In this document: positions 57,433 to 64,000 of the stretch, piece by piece | Layout: the number at the start of each line of letters is the position of its first letter | How positions within the stretch are numbered: the stretch's first letter is position 1 | Assembly: GCA_035512775.1 (NCBI GenBank) | Contig: DATKDI010000055.1 | Coordinates: forward strand, 108,403 to 172,402 | DNA: 64,000 nt | Source of the DNA: JAJNBA01 sp035512775 | GTDB lineage: Bacteria > Actinomycetota > UBA4738 > HRBIN12 | Direction: 5' to 3' | Made by a program: the position numbers and the translations under genes | Notes under the pieces: generated by a model | Told to the model about the DNA's origin: nothing | The model's input: only the letters and a program-made list of their open reading frames with translations | Databases searched by the model: none

Positions 57433-58557
57433 ATGAAGTTCGAGACGGCCGCGATCCACGCAGGACAGGACCCCGACGCGCCCTACGGTTCGGTGAACGT
57501 CCCGATCTACCAGACGTCGACCTACGCCCAGCCCTCGGTCGGCAAGCCCAAGGTGTTCGACTACGCGCGTGGGGGCAACCCGACGCGCGAGGCGTTCCAG
57601 CAGGCGCTCGCGGCCCTCGAGGGCGGCGAGCGCTGCTACGCGTTCGGGAGCGGGATGGCCGCCGAGTCGACCCTGATGCTCACCCTGCGGCCGGGCGACC
57701 ACGTGCTCCTCGCCGACGACGTGTACGGCGGCACGTACCGGCTGCTGTCCAAGGTGCTCGAACCCTGGGGCCTGTCGTTCTCGACGGTAGACCTCAACGA
57801 TGTCGGCGCGTTCCGTGGCGCCTTCAGACCTCAGACGCGCGTCGTCTGGTTCGAAACGCCGTCCAACCCGTTGCTGAAGGTCGTCGACCTCGAGACCGTG
57901 TGCACCGTCGCCCACGAGGCGGGCGCTCGCGTCGTCGTGGACAACACGTTCGCGACCCCTGCACTGCAGCGGCCGCTCGAGCTCGGGGCCGACGCGGTCA
58001 TGCACAGCGTGACGAAGTACCTGGGCGGGCACTCGGATCTGATCGGCGGCGCGATCGTCACCAGCGATCCGGAGTGGATCGAACGTCTCGGGTTCCTGGT
58101 GAACGCGGTCGGCGCGGTTCCCGGGCCGATGGATTCGTACCTCGGCCTCCGAGGTCTCAAGACGCTCGCCCTGCGGATGCAGAAGCACTCGGAGAACGCA
58201 TCTGCGATCGCCGACTGGCTGTCTTCGCACCCGAAGGTCCGTCGCGTCTACTTCCCGGGGCTCCCGACGCATCCCGGTCACGACATCGCCGCGCGTCAGA
58301 TGTCGTCGTTCGGCGGCATGGTCTCCTTCGAGGTCGGCTCCGCGGATGAGGCGGTCGCGGTGGTCGAACGAACCGAGCTGTTCTTCCTCGCCGAGTCGCT
58401 CGGCGGCGTGGAGTCCTTGATCGAGGTCCCGGGGCCGATGACGCACGCGAGCGTCGCCGGATCGGCGCTGGAGGTGGCTCCGGAGCTCATCCGGCTCTCG
58501 GTCGGGATCGAGCACGTCGACGACCTGATCGCGGATCTCGCTCAGGCGCTCGGCTAG
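57433..58557 (+). CDS. Cystathionine gamma-lyase/synthase
   Basis: A 374-residue Cys/Met-metabolism PLP enzyme. The PLP-binding Lys is in 'AVMHSVTKYLGGHSDLIGGA' (about residues 191-210). 'SVNVPIYQTSTYAQPSVGK', 'YARGGNPTREAFQQALAALE' and 'ESLGGVESLIEVPGPMTHAS' are family hallmarks. Gene order after cystathionine beta-synthase suggests the gamma-lyase role (cystathionine to cysteine), but gamma-synthase cannot be excluded by sequence alone. Its stop forms a CTAG with the convergent VOC gene. Confidence 0.9.
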   Translation: MKFETAAIHAGQDPDAPYGSVNVPIYQTSTYAQPSVGKPKVFDYARGGNPTREAFQQALAALEGGERCYAFGSGMAAESTLMLTLRPGDHVLLADDVYGGTYRLLSKVLEPWGLSFSTVDLNDVGAFRGAFRPQTRVVWFETPSNPLLKVVDLETVCTVAHEAGARVVVDNTFATPALQRPLELGADAVMHSVTKYLGGHSDLIGGAIVTSDPEWIERLGFLVNAVGAVPGPMDSYLGLRGLKTLALRMQKHSENASAIADWLSSHPKVRRVYFPGLPTHPGHDIAARQMSSFGGMVSFEVGSADEAVAVVERTELFFLAESLGGVESLIEVPGPMTHASVAGSALEVAPELIRLSVGIEHVDDLIADLAQALG

Positions 58558-59183
58558 GACCGCAGCACGATCTCGCTCCCGTCGCCGAGACTGATGCCCA
58601 CTGCGTACACGCGTGGGTCGCCGCCGACGACGCGGATCGGGACGTCCGCGCCGCCGAGCCAGTCGCGGAGCCGAGCCTCGTCCCCGCCGACCTCGGCCCA
58701 GGCGACCCCTTCGGCCGGGACCCGGTGGTCGGCGGGCGCGGCACCGGGATGAAGCTCTGCGGGGACGTCCCACGTGATGAAGAACGGCAACGAGAGCTCC
58801 CGGCCTCGCTCCTCGATCCCGGCGCCGCGCCACCGCACCTCGCTTCCGTCGGGCCGCGTGCGGGCACCGGGCCCGACGGTGAGTCCGAGCCTCGTGGCAG
58901 TCGCGTCGACGTCGTCGTCCGCGAGGCAGACGGAGAACCATCGGTCGCCGTCCGCGGAGAGCTCCATCAGGGTTCGTCCGAGCACGCTGGTCGATCCGAC
59001 GTCTTCGTCGACGACGCCCAGGAGCTCGACGTAGTCGTTCCCGAGCGGCGCGATCATGTTGGCGGTCCCCCACTGAGGATGACGCCCGCCGGGAGAGAAC
59101 CGAAGGCCGTGCTCGTCCCAGAGGCGTCCGGCCGACGCCTCGAGGTCCCGGACGGCGAGCACGACGTGGTCGATCTTGTACAT
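58554..59183 (-). CDS. VOC/glyoxalase-like protein
   Basis: A 209-residue protein. 'IDHVVLAVRDLEASAGRLWD' starts a vicinal-oxygen-chelate domain, and 'TANMIAPLGNDYVELLGVVD' contains the Glu expected for a metal site. The C-terminal half is the weaker second domain of PF13468-type glyoxalase-like proteins. Substrate unknown. An AGGAG lies directly before the ATG. Confidence 0.8.
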   Translation of the reverse strand: MYKIDHVVLAVRDLEASAGRLWDEHGLRFSPGGRHPQWGTANMIAPLGNDYVELLGVVDEDVGSTSVLGRTLMELSADGDRWFSVCLADDDVDATATRLGLTVGPGARTRPDGSEVRWRGAGIEERGRELSLPFFITWDVPAELHPGAAPADHRVPAEGVAWAEVGGDEARLRDWLGGADVPIRVVGGDPRVYAVGISLGDGSEIVLRS

Positions 59184-59199
59184 CTCCTGCGGGCGGAGC

Positions 59200-59361
59200 C
59201 TAGGTCGCCTGACGCTTCATGTACGCGACCATCGAGACGCCGCCCGCCGGTGTCTGCTGCTGCAGGATCGTCACGAGCTCCCAGCGGTCTTCGCCGAAGT
59301 TGTTCAAGATCTCGCCCGGGTTGTGCTCGAGCAACGGCGCCACGAAATACTCCCACTTCAT
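59200..59361 (-). CDS. Small DUF4177-like protein
   Basis: A 53-residue protein starting 'MKWEYFVAPLLEHNP' with 'EDRWELVTILQQQTP' and 'SMVAYMKRQAT', the pattern of DUF4177 proteins (short beta-alpha-beta fold with conserved WEL/aromatic residues). A GGGGGAAG precedes the ATG, which lies one base after the stop of the CoA-binding-protein gene, so it is part of the same operon. Function unknown. Confidence 0.65.
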   Translation of the reverse strand: MKWEYFVAPLLEHNPGEILNNFGEDRWELVTILQQQTPAGGVSMVAYMKRQAT

Positions 59362-59362
59362 C

Positions 59363-59800
59363 TCAGCTTCCCCCTTGTGCCATCAGTCGTTCATGCATCT
59401 TCCTGAAGCAGACACCCATGATCACTTCGAGGCCGCCTTCGGTGGCGATCCGAGCCGCCTCCTCGTTCACGATCCCTTCCTGGAGCCAGAGCACGCGCGC
59501 ACCGATCGCGACCGCCTGCCGGGCCACCTCCGGGGTGTGCTCTTCGCGACGGAACACGTCCACCACATCCACGTGGATCTCGCGCGGGATGTCGAGGAGC
59601 GAGGCGTACGCCTGCTCTCCCAAGACCTCCGTCTCGTTCGGGTTGATCGGCACGATCCGGTACCCGCGTTCCTGGAGGTAGGAGGCCACCCCGTAGGACG
59701 GTCGCGACGGCTTCGAGGAGATCCCCACGACGGCGATCACCCGGGCCTCCCCCAACAGCGACCGGAGTGCGCGCTCCTCCTCGCTCAGGTCAGGGTCCAC
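59363..59800 (-). CDS. CoA-binding domain protein (YccU-like)
   Basis: A 145-residue Rossmann-like protein: 'VIAVVGISSKPSRPSYGVAS', 'GYRIVPINPNETEVLGEQAY', 'VDVVDVFRREEHTPEVAR' and a final 'VIMGVCFRKMHERL'. It matches the CoA_binding_2 domain found alone in bacteria. It binds CoA or a nucleotide cofactor; no catalytic role is established. The GTG start lies inside the end of the Nudix gene (16-nt overlap), so the two are co-translated, both CoA-linked. Confidence 0.85.
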   Translation of the reverse strand: MDPDLSEEERALRSLLGEARVIAVVGISSKPSRPSYGVASYLQERGYRIVPINPNETEVLGEQAYASLLDIPREIHVDVVDVFRREEHTPEVARQAVAIGARVLWLQEGIVNEEAARIATEGGLEVIMGVCFRKMHERLMAQGGS

Positions 59801-60369
59801 GGCGCCTCCGCCCTGAGCACGTCGAGGAACGAATGGACCATCAGCCCCGTCGCGCCCCAGATCGTGTGCCCGTCGGCGGGATACGCCCAGCCGTGCCAGA
59901 CGCTCCCGTCCCCGCGAGGCAGCTCCATCGGCTCTTCGACGGCGACGAGGTCGGCCAGCGGGACGCGGATGATCTCTTTGATCTCGGCCTCCGCGGCGAA
60001 CAGATCCGGGGGCAGCTTCAACAGACCGACGAAGGGGATCACGAGGATCGCGGACACGTAGGTGTGCACCGGCGGGAGGGCTCCGATGAGCTGCGGGAGC
60101 GCAGGGTCGAGGCCGATCTCTTCGAAGGCCTCGCGCCGCGCGGCGTCGGCGGGCGCCTCGCCCTCGTCCACGAGCCCGCCGGGGAAGGAGACCTCCCCGG
60201 GGTGACGCGACAAGGCGTCGGAGCGGACCGTGAAGATCAAGGAGGGGTCCGGCGATTCGACGAGCGGCGCCAGCACGGCGGCGAGGCGGTCGCCCGGCGC
60301 CGGCGCGTGCGCCGGCGCCGGATCGAGCGCGGACCGAAGGACTTCCTGCAGAGAGGGCGCGTGTAGCAT
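59785..60369 (-). CDS. Nudix hydrolase, CoA pyrophosphatase-like
   Basis: A 194-residue Nudix protein. The Nudix box is 'GGLVDEGEAPADAARREAFE' continuing 'EIGL' (about residues 64-87). Preceding 'SLIFTVRSDALSRHPGEVSF' is the NUDT7/CoAse signature, so it likely cleaves CoA derivatives. The C terminus 'IWGATGLMVHSFLDVL' fits that subfamily. It diverges from the M20 hydrolase gene with only 8 bp between the start codons, and the two promoters must overlap the other gene's start. Confidence 0.88.
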   Translation of the reverse strand: MLHAPSLQEVLRSALDPAPAHAPAPGDRLAAVLAPLVESPDPSLIFTVRSDALSRHPGEVSFPGGLVDEGEAPADAARREAFEEIGLDPALPQLIGALPPVHTYVSAILVIPFVGLLKLPPDLFAAEAEIKEIIRVPLADLVAVEEPMELPRGDGSVWHGWAYPADGHTIWGATGLMVHSFLDVLRAEAPWTLT

Positions 60370-60383
60370 CCGCAGCCATGGTA
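60364..60383. promoter_or_regulatory. Mutually overlapping divergent leaderless promoters
   Basis: The sequence TAGCAT-CCGCAGCC-ATGGTA is the junction of two divergent genes. The plus-strand ATG (60378) is preceded by TAGCAT 8 nt upstream, and this hexamer contains the Nudix start codon. The minus-strand ATG (60369) is preceded by TACCAT 8 nt upstream, and this hexamer contains the M20 start codon. Each -10 thus includes the other gene's start. Confidence 0.5.
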
Positions 60384-61580
60384 GGCGAGGACGTCGCGGA
60401 ACCCGCGTCGGAGGCGGCAGCCGAGGCCACCGACCCCGACGAGGTTCTCCGCTATGCACGAGCTCTCATCGCCGCGCCGTCCGAGAACCCCGGAGGCACC
60501 GAGGACGAGGTCGCCGACGTGGCCATGGGCATCCTCACCGACCTCGGTGCCGATCTCCAGGTCGTCCGGTCCGATGACGGGCGGCCGAGCGTCGTGGCGC
60601 GGATCGGCTCCGAGGAGCGCCCATATCTCGCCTGGAACGGGCACCTCGACACGGTGCCGGCCGGAGATCCTTCGACGTGGTCGAGTGACCCTTTCGAAGG
60701 CGCGGTCATCGACGGCAGGCTGGTCGGCCGCGGGGCCTGCGACATGAAGGGGCCGATCGCGTCCGCGCTCGCGGCCGTCGCGGCGCTCCGCCGCGCCGGC
60801 CTCTCGCTGGCCGGAACCCTCGAGCTGCATCTGGTGGCCGACGAGGAGCTCGCCGGGATCCACGGCACCAAGGTCCTCCGCGACCAGGGTCTCCTCGACC
60901 AGGACGCGGCGATCGTGGGCGAGCCGTCCGAGATGGAGATCGCTCTGGCCGAACGCGGCGGCGCCTGGGTCAAGGCCGTGGCGCACGGTAAGGCGGCCCA
61001 CGGCTCGCAGCCGGACCGTGGCATCAACGCGATCCTCACGATGTCGCGGTTCCTGCTGCGATTGCCGGAAGCGCTTCCCGACCGGGTGCATCCCCTCGTC
61101 GGGCCCCCGACGGTCAACGTCGCCCTGGTGTCCGGAGGGAGCGCACCCAACGTCGTGCCGGACCGCTGCGAGGTGGAGATCGATCGTCGGATCGTGCCGG
61201 GCGAGGAAGATCCGGAGGAGGTGCTCGCCCCGTTCCGTCTCTTGGTCGACGACCTCGTGGCGGAGCGCCCGGAGACCCACATCGACATCTCGTTGAAGGA
61301 TTGGACCGAGGCGGCTGAGACGACCGGCGACTCCGCGATCGCGGCGCTCGTTCGCGACGCGATCGCGGCCGAGACGGGTGCGCCACCTCCCTTCGTCGGC
61401 TTCACCGGCATCACCGACGCTCGCTTCTACATCAACGACGCGCACATCCCGACGGTGATCGCCGGACCGGGGTCCCTCTCCCTCGCGCACACCGCGAACG
61501 AGTCCATCGGGGTGGAGGAGATGGTCGTGGCGGCTCGGGCCTACGCGCGCATCTTCGTGGGCTTCCTGGGGACGCGCTAG
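60378..61580 (+). CDS. M20-family metallohydrolase (ArgE/DapE-like)
   Basis: A 400-residue dinuclear zinc hydrolase. Metal ligands are in 'LAWNGHLDTVPAGDPSTWSS' (His/Asp), 'LVGRGACDMKGPIASALAAV' (Asp) and 'LVADEELAGIHGTK' (catalytic Glu pair). The dimerisation lid domain ('GGAWVKAVAHGKAAHGSQPD') follows at about 195-305. It removes acyl groups from N-acyl amino acids or diamines; DapE or ArgE cannot be separated by eye. It is followed at 7 bp by the flavoprotein gene. Confidence 0.88.
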   Translation: MVGEDVAEPASEAAAEATDPDEVLRYARALIAAPSENPGGTEDEVADVAMGILTDLGADLQVVRSDDGRPSVVARIGSEERPYLAWNGHLDTVPAGDPSTWSSDPFEGAVIDGRLVGRGACDMKGPIASALAAVAALRRAGLSLAGTLELHLVADEELAGIHGTKVLRDQGLLDQDAAIVGEPSEMEIALAERGGAWVKAVAHGKAAHGSQPDRGINAILTMSRFLLRLPEALPDRVHPLVGPPTVNVALVSGGSAPNVVPDRCEVEIDRRIVPGEEDPEEVLAPFRLLVDDLVAERPETHIDISLKDWTEAAETTGDSAIAALVRDAIAAETGAPPPFVGFTGITDARFYINDAHIPTVIAGPGSLSLAHTANESIGVEEMVVAARAYARIFVGFLGTR

Positions 61581-61587
61581 TCCTCCG

Positions 61588-62958
61588 ATGGACCGGTTCG
61601 ACGTCTTCGTGATCGGAGGGGGCGGCACCGGTTCCGAGGTTGCGTTCTCCCTCGCGCGGACGTCGGGGATGAAGGTGGCGCTGGCGGAACGGGACAAGCT
61701 CGGCGGTGAGTGCAACCACTACGGCTGCGTGCCCACGAAGGTCATGCTCCGATCCGCGAAGATCGCAGCGCTCGCGCGTGACGGCGAGCGCTTCGGCCTG
61801 CGGATCCCCGACGTCGAGGTCGACCTCAAGGCGGTGCAGCAACGTGCCCGTGAAATCATCGACTCCCAGTCGGGCGAGGGCGCCAAGCCTTTCGAGCGTC
61901 TCGGCGTCCGTGTGTTCCTGCAGGAGGCGCGGCTGCTCGGAGAGCGCCGGGTGGAGCTCGAGGACGGAAAGCAGTTCGAGGCCGACCGCGTCATCTTGGC
62001 GACCGGCACGGCACCCGACATCCCGTCGATCCCCGGTCTCCACGATGGTCCGTTCTGGACCAACAAGGAGGCGATCTGGCGCCCGGACGCGGTCCCTGAG
62101 TCCCTGGCGGTGATCGGCACCGGTGCGATCGGGATCGAGTTCGCGCAGATCTACGCTCGCTTCGGCTCACGCGTAACGGCGCTGGAGTCCCTCCCGCACG
62201 TCCTTCCCCAAGAGGACGAGGAGGCCGCTGCATCCCTCGTCCCTGCCCTCGAAGGCGAGGGGATCACCCTGATGTCGGGCGTGACGATCGAAAGTGCGCA
62301 TCACGACGGAGCCGCCTGGACGATTGCTCTCGAAGCCGGGGATCCGGTGGTCGCCGATGAGCTTCTCGTGGCGACCGGAAGGAAACCGGTGTTCGACACC
62401 CACGACCTGGACGCGGCGGGGGTCGAGCTGGACGAAGAGGGGAAGCCGATCCTCACCGAGACGCTTCGCACCACCAACGACGACGTCTGGGCCGCCGGCG
62501 ACGCGACCGGTGACCTGCTGTTCACGCACGTCGGCACATACGAGGCAGAGCTCGTCGTCAAGGACGCTCTCGGTCGCCCGGAGCGCCGGGATTACCGGGT
62601 CATCCCGCGAGTCACGTTCTGCGATCCCGAGGTGGCGAGCGTCGGTCTCACCGAACGGCAGGCTCGTGATGAACGCGATGACGTGATCACCGCCGTCATG
62701 CGGTTCGAGGACAACGAGCGCTCGCACATCGAGGGAAGCACGCACGGCCTCGTCAAGCTCGTCGCCGGTCGCGACACGGGTGAGCTCCTCGGGGGCCACA
62801 TCGTCGGCGAGGAGGCCGGGGCCTTGATCCATCAGGTGGTCCTCATGATGTCCGCGCGGGTGACGGCGCCTGCCGTCGCCCGCGCGATCCACGCCTATCC
62901 CACGCTGTCCGAGTCCGTGAAGGGCGCCCTGCTCGGCATCGACGAGCAGGTCGGGTAG
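61588..62958 (+). CDS. Pyridine-nucleotide-disulfide oxidoreductase, lipoamide dehydrogenase-like
   Basis: A 456-residue FAD enzyme. 'VFVIGGGGTGSEVAFSLA' binds FAD; the redox-active disulfide is in 'LGGECNHYGCVPTKVML' (C-x4-C, about residues 44-49; usual GGTCLNxGCIPSK). 'AVIGTGAIGIEFAQIYARFG' binds NAD(P)H, and the C-terminal 'RAIHAYPTLSESVKGA' has the catalytic His and Glu. It may be a dihydrolipoyl dehydrogenase (E3), mercuric reductase or another family member. E2 is not in the window, so pairing with the E1 genes at 40-42 kb is only possible, not shown. Confidence 0.85.
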   Translation: MDRFDVFVIGGGGTGSEVAFSLARTSGMKVALAERDKLGGECNHYGCVPTKVMLRSAKIAALARDGERFGLRIPDVEVDLKAVQQRAREIIDSQSGEGAKPFERLGVRVFLQEARLLGERRVELEDGKQFEADRVILATGTAPDIPSIPGLHDGPFWTNKEAIWRPDAVPESLAVIGTGAIGIEFAQIYARFGSRVTALESLPHVLPQEDEEAAASLVPALEGEGITLMSGVTIESAHHDGAAWTIALEAGDPVVADELLVATGRKPVFDTHDLDAAGVELDEEGKPILTETLRTTNDDVWAAGDATGDLLFTHVGTYEAELVVKDALGRPERRDYRVIPRVTFCDPEVASVGLTERQARDERDDVITAVMRFEDNERSHIEGSTHGLVKLVAGRDTGELLGGHIVGEEAGALIHQVVLMMSARVTAPAVARAIHAYPTLSESVKGALLGIDEQVG

Positions 62959-62969
62959 CCTGGAAGGAC

Positions 62970-63317
62970 ATGGACGCTCCCGTCACCGACGTCATCGCGG
63001 TCACCGACAAGGCCGCGCGGAGGATCGCCGCGCTCGCCCTCAAGGAGGGCCGCGCGCTGCCGATCCTCCGGGTCCGCGTGACCGCGGGCGGCTGCTCCGG
63101 ATTCACCTACGAGCTGTCGTTCGCCGACGGTCCCGCCGACGACGACGCGGTGATCGAGGCCGCGGACGACGTCCGCGTCCTCGTCGACCCGAAGAGCAGC
63201 CCGATCGTCCGTGGCTCGACGCTGGAGTACAACGACGCGCTCCTCGGTGGCGGCCTCAAGATGATGAATCCACAGGCGACACACGAGTGCGCCTGCGGCG
63301 ACTCCTTCTCGATCTGA
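62970..63317 (+). CDS. Iron-sulfur cluster insertion protein (ErpA/IscA/HesB type)
   Basis: A 115-residue A-type carrier. The three conserved Cys appear in 'RVTAGGCSGFTYELSFAD' (about residue 37) and 'ECACGDSFSI' (C-x-C at the C terminus). It inserts Fe-S clusters into target proteins. An AAGGA lies just upstream of the ATG. Together with Mrp (16.4 kb) it provides Fe-S delivery functions, though not in one operon. Confidence 0.93.
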   Translation: MDAPVTDVIAVTDKAARRIAALALKEGRALPILRVRVTAGGCSGFTYELSFADGPADDDAVIEAADDVRVLVDPKSSPIVRGSTLEYNDALLGGGLKMMNPQATHECACGDSFSI

Positions 63318-63334
63318 AAGGCCGAGACTCAGCC

Positions 63335-63727
63335 TCATCCGACGGTGAGCGTCCCCGTCATCTGCGTGTGGAACCGACAATGGAACCCGCCGCTGCTCAC
63401 GCCGGTCAGCGGGATCTCCAACGTCTCGCCCGCGCCGATCGTCTCGTCGATCGCGTCGTCATCCGTCGTGAACGTGTGCGAGGTCTCCCCGATGTTCGTC
63501 ACGCTGATCGTCTGCCCCTCCGTCACGGAGAGCTCGGTGGGTGAGAATCCGAAGTCCACCATCGTGAGGTCCGCGCCCCCGCCTCCGTCGCCGCCGTCGG
63601 CGGGGCTCTCCGACGGGCTCCCGCCGCCCTGATCCGCGTCCGTGGGGGTGTCTTCCCCGCCGCAAGATGCTGCGAGCAGCGTGAGTGCGAACAGGGCGCC
63701 CAGCAGGCTCATCCATCGTCGATGCAT
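63335..63727 (-). CDS. Cupredoxin lipoprotein
   Basis: A 130-residue lipoprotein. The signal peptide ends in a lipobox (LAASC, about residues 18-22). A Gly/Ser/Asp-rich linker (about 23-50) precedes an 80-residue blue-copper domain with His in 'GETSHTFTTD' and C-x2-H-x2-M in 'GFHCRFHTQMTGTL'. The ligands for type 1 copper are complete. It is probably a small electron carrier or copper chaperone on the outer membrane face. A GGGAGGGG ribosome-binding site supports the start. Confidence 0.88.
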   Translation of the reverse strand: MHRRWMSLLGALFALTLLAASCGGEDTPTDADQGGGSPSESPADGGDGGGGADLTMVDFGFSPTELSVTEGQTISVTNIGETSHTFTTDDDAIDETIGAGETLEIPLTGVSSGGFHCRFHTQMTGTLTVG

Positions 63728-63848
63728 CGTCCCCTCCCATCCCTGTGGCCAATCTCGGCCATCCCATCAAGTTGACGCCCGGTCCTCGGGCTCGCACGGT
63801 ACTACGGGTGAGCTCGCGGACCGGTTTCGCTTCCGGGACAAGGCGCCC

Positions 63849-63854
63849 TAGACT
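63849..63854 (+). promoter_or_regulatory. Candidate leaderless -10 (TAGACT) for the 4Fe-4S protein gene
   Basis: TAGACT ends 6 nt before the GTG at 63861. Confidence 0.45.
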
Positions 63855-63860
63855 GCCGCC

Positions 63861-64000
63861 GTGGCCGTCGAGAAGACCCAGTGGCGAGACCTCTACAACG
63901 AGGTCGTGCTCACGGGCATGTGCACCGGCTGCACCTCCTGCATCGTTGCCTGTCCGTTCCACGTCCTGGGCTACGAGAACGACGTCCCCGTCCAGCTCCA
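63861..64000 (+). CDS. 4Fe-4S protein, possible F420 hydrogenase/dehydrogenase beta subunit, N-terminal part
   Basis: The 46 visible codons include a ferredoxin motif C-x2-C-x2-C-x3-C-P ('MCTGCTSCIVACPFHVLGYE') that binds one [4Fe-4S] cluster. The N terminus ('KTQWRDLYNEVVLTGMCTGC') resembles the beginning of coenzyme F420 hydrogenase/dehydrogenase beta-subunit proteins (FrhB family). The gene runs past the window edge, so the F420-binding part cannot be checked. It diverges from the copper lipoprotein gene. Confidence 0.7.
   Translation, partial: MAVEKTQWRDLYNEVVLTGMCTGCTSCIVACPFHVLGYENDVPVQL

Noticed and set aside
56065..59073. A 1002-codon open frame on the minus strand opposite the transsulfuration genes.
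   Set aside because: It is the antisense of two clear PLP enzymes; the translation is Arg/Glu/His-rich without any recognisable domain, as expected for shadow frames in high-GC DNA.
1..64000. CRISPR array, rRNA operon or intact insertion sequence.
   Set aside because: No regularly spaced repeats, no rRNA landmarks and no complete transposase were seen.

Overview
The window is a high-GC (about two-thirds G+C by eye), gene-dense bacterial chromosome segment, most likely from an actinomycete-type organism (Actinomycetota, probably a deep-branching or uncultured lineage). Pointers are class II fructose-1,6-bisphosphatase (GlpX), an F420-type LLM oxidoreductase, ECF sigma/anti-sigma pairs, frequent GTG starts, start/stop overlaps of 1-4 nt, and many genes with a TANNNT hexamer only 6-8 nt before the start codon, as in leaderless actinobacterial mRNAs. 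The genus cannot be named from this sequence alone. No complete tRNA, rRNA, CRISPR array or intact insertion sequence was seen.

Layout. 0-9 kb: partial amidohydrolase, CBS-domain protein, NDH-2, HAD hydrolase, PHP phosphoesterase, FMN hydroxy-acid oxidase, gpsA-glpX, an AT-hook protein, and an LLM oxidoreductase with a small winged-helix gene. 8.5-14.4 kb: an ECF sigma/anti-sigma pair, NfeD protease plus SPFH protein, a second ECF sigma with a membrane partner, and a cupredoxin. 14.4-24 kb: solitary pilT, a SufR-like regulator divergent from the Fe-S carrier Mrp, acetamidase/formamidase, lgt, PAP2 phosphatase, a chain of four overlapping minus-strand genes, and a methyltransferase. 24-30 kb: PIG-L deacetylase, pepA, and convergent hutI and hutH (hutU lies apart at 51-53 kb).

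30-44.5 kb is the most remarkable region. A cupin-XRE regulator diverges from a long tightly coupled operon: amidohydrolase, ABC permease, lipoprotein binding protein, double ABC ATPase, a single polypeptide fusing a second ABC permease to a second amidohydrolase, an M24-fold hydrolase, thiamine-diphosphate dehydrogenase E1 alpha and beta, a double cupin, an atypical SDR and a beta-hydroxyacid dehydrogenase. It reads as an import, hydrolysis and oxidation pathway for an unidentified small (probably N-containing) solute.

44.5-51.4 kb holds an NTF2-like protein, an MFS exporter with its autoregulator, and a roughly 3.1-kb segment bracketed by two directly repeated tRNA-Arg 3'-half remnants. That segment contains a nitroreductase-like gene, an IS481-type transposase remnant and a secreted propeller-like protein. 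metF and a frameshifted XRE gene follow. 51.4-64 kb: hutU, two c-di-GMP response regulators (EAL and GGDEF), a reverse-transsulfuration pair, a CoA-binding/Nudix group divergent from an M20 hydrolase through mutually overlapping promoters, a lipoamide-dehydrogenase-like flavoprotein, an ErpA-type Fe-S protein, a copper lipoprotein and the start of a 4Fe-4S protein.
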